A DNA stretch of 64,000 nucleotides from Dyadobacter endophyticus (GTDB lineage: Bacteria > Bacteroidota > Bacteroidia > Cytophagales > Spirosomataceae), in assembly GCF_014641595.1 (NCBI RefSeq), contig NZ_BMIA01000001.1, positions 558,001 through 622,000 on the forward strand, written 5' to 3'. This document shows positions 63,218-64,000 of this stretch, in pieces. The translations under genes were made by a program, and so were the position numbers. Positions within the stretch are counted from its first letter, which is position 1. The number at the start of each line of letters is the position of its first letter. The notes beneath the pieces were generated by a model. The model saw only the letters and a list, made by a program, of their open reading frames with translations. It made no database searches and was not told the origin of the DNA.

Positions 63218-64000
63218 ATGGATGTAAAAAAGGTAGTAATAATAGGCGGAGGCTTCGGCGGGATCAACCTCGCCCAGAAGCTTTCCCGCAATAAATTGTT
63301 TCAAATCGTGCTGGTGGACAAGAACAACTACAATTTCTTCCCGCCATTGCTTTACCAGGTAGCGACAGGCTTTCTCGAGGCTTCGAATATCAGCTATCCG
63401 TTCCGCAAGTTTTTTCAGGACAAAAGTAATCTCAGGTTTAGTCTCGGAGCCTTTGAGAGGATTTTTCCCGATGAAGGAAGGGTGGCGACCGAAAGTGGCG
63501 ATATCTATTATGACTACCTCATATTCGCAACCGGCACCGAGAGCAATTATTTCGGGATGGAAAACGTGCGGGCGAATGCGGTACCGATGAAAACTGTACA
63601 GGATGCGCTTGCCTTACGGAACCACATCCTGCGACTGAAAGAGGTGGCGGCCAAAGAAACAGACTCCGCTGCCCGCAGAAGGCTGCTATCCATCGTAGTT
63701 GCAGGCGCTGGGCCGACCGGCGTCGAAATTTCGGGAATGCTGGCGGAAATGCACAAGTCCATTTTCAAAAAAGACTATCCTGAATTAAGAAAGGAAGATG
63801 TGCAAATCTATCTCGTCGATGCATTGCCGGTGGTTTTAAACCCGATGAGCAAAAAATCGCAGGAGGAGACGCTTGCCGAGCTGCGGGGGCTGGGGATAGA
63901 AGTGCTGCTGGATCACGCGGTGAAGGATTATGCGAATGGGACTGTCACATTTGCCACTGGTAAGACAATCGAAACCGAAACACTGATATGGACCTCGGGT
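63218..64000 (+). CDS. NDH-2-type NAD(P)/FAD-dependent oxidoreductase, N-terminal part (cut)
   Basis: The first 261 codons of a type II NADH dehydrogenase-like flavoprotein, cut by the window end. The first Rossmann motif is IIGGGFGGINLAQKLS (near 8-23), with FPPLLYQVATGFLE typical of the family, and the second nucleotide-binding motif VVAGAGPTGVEISGMLAEM near 165-183. Such enzymes pass electrons from NADH to quinone without pumping protons. The start ATG at 63218 is the only sensible one. A 234-base leader separates it from the divergent SDR gene; I see no clear promoter motif in it. Confidence 0.92.
   Translation, partial: MDVKKVVIIGGGFGGINLAQKLSRNKLFQIVLVDKNNYNFFPPLLYQVATGFLEASNISYPFRKFFQDKSNLRFSLGAFERIFPDEGRVATESGDIYYDYLIFATGTESNYFGMENVRANAVPMKTVQDALALRNHILRLKEVAAKETDSAARRRLLSIVVAGAGPTGVEISGMLAEMHKSIFKKDYPELRKEDVQIYLVDALPVVLNPMSKKSQEETLAELRGLGIEVLLDHAVKDYANGTVTFATGKTIETETLIWTSG

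Overview
The window is chromosomal DNA of a Bacteroidota bacterium, most probably a Cytophagales member of the Dyadobacter/Spirosoma type. The evidence is a base composition near 50% GC, a secreted protein with a type IX secretion sorting domain, Bacteroidota-restricted families (DUF5683, DUF3822, DUF1599, BT_3928-type DoxX), promoters with TAnnTTTG -7 boxes and few Shine-Dalgarno sequences, and the parA-parB-DUF5683-dapB-lepB order. The genus is an inference from protein character, not from a marker gene. About 58 genes are called. I see no rRNA, tRNA, CRISPR array, insertion sequence or prophage, and no gene-free stretch longer than about 300 bases.

Layout. 1-2.1 kb: a cut alanine dehydrogenase gene diverging from an Lrp-type regulator, then an orphan radical SAM/SPASM protein. 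2.3-8 kb: chromosome partition (parA, parB), a DUF5683 membrane protein, dapB and two tandem signal peptidase I genes. 8-13.8 kb: a GH13 glucan enzyme, dprA with an AlbA_2-domain gene, a SlyD-like FKBP and proS. 14-17 kb: a low-complexity lipoprotein and an outer-membrane barrel. 17-21.3 kb: a leftward operon DUF1599-BT_3928-aroK diverging from folP-cdaA, then rpsT. 21.5-30.4 kb: a secreted beta-propeller protein, an ABC-F protein, a methyltransferase, a GMC oxidoreductase pair, a Sua5-type tRNA t6A enzyme and a RecD-like helicase. 30.5-35.8 kb: a CBS protein, two Nudix hydrolases flanking DUF3822-coaD, a CNNM/CorC membrane protein and pyrE. 35.9-48.8 kb: aldo/keto reductase, polyphosphate kinase, a TetR regulator, serine acetyltransferase, a lipoprotein hydrolase, a T9SS cargo protein, an isoaspartyl peptidase, a GH2 glycosidase and a malic enzyme. 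48.9-55.8 kb: a leftward exopolysaccharide operon (SGNH protein, two GT4, GT2, WcaF-type acetyltransferase, GT2) followed by a WecA/MraY-type initiating transferase. 55.9-64 kb: a VOC protein, an amidohydrolase, a 58-residue DUF6496 protein, a large PAS-rich hybrid histidine kinase, an SDR and a cut NDH-2-type dehydrogenase.

Most of the window is housekeeping. Genes often meet tail to tail over strong hairpins, some built from simple-sequence or tandem repeats. No clear new multi-gene system is visible. The best leads are the ABC-F protein, in which the three elements of one composite ATP site are all degraded while the other site is intact; the two-part low-complexity lipoprotein; a polypurine-encoded charged insert beside the autocleavage site of the isoaspartyl peptidase; and the short repeats at gene ends.
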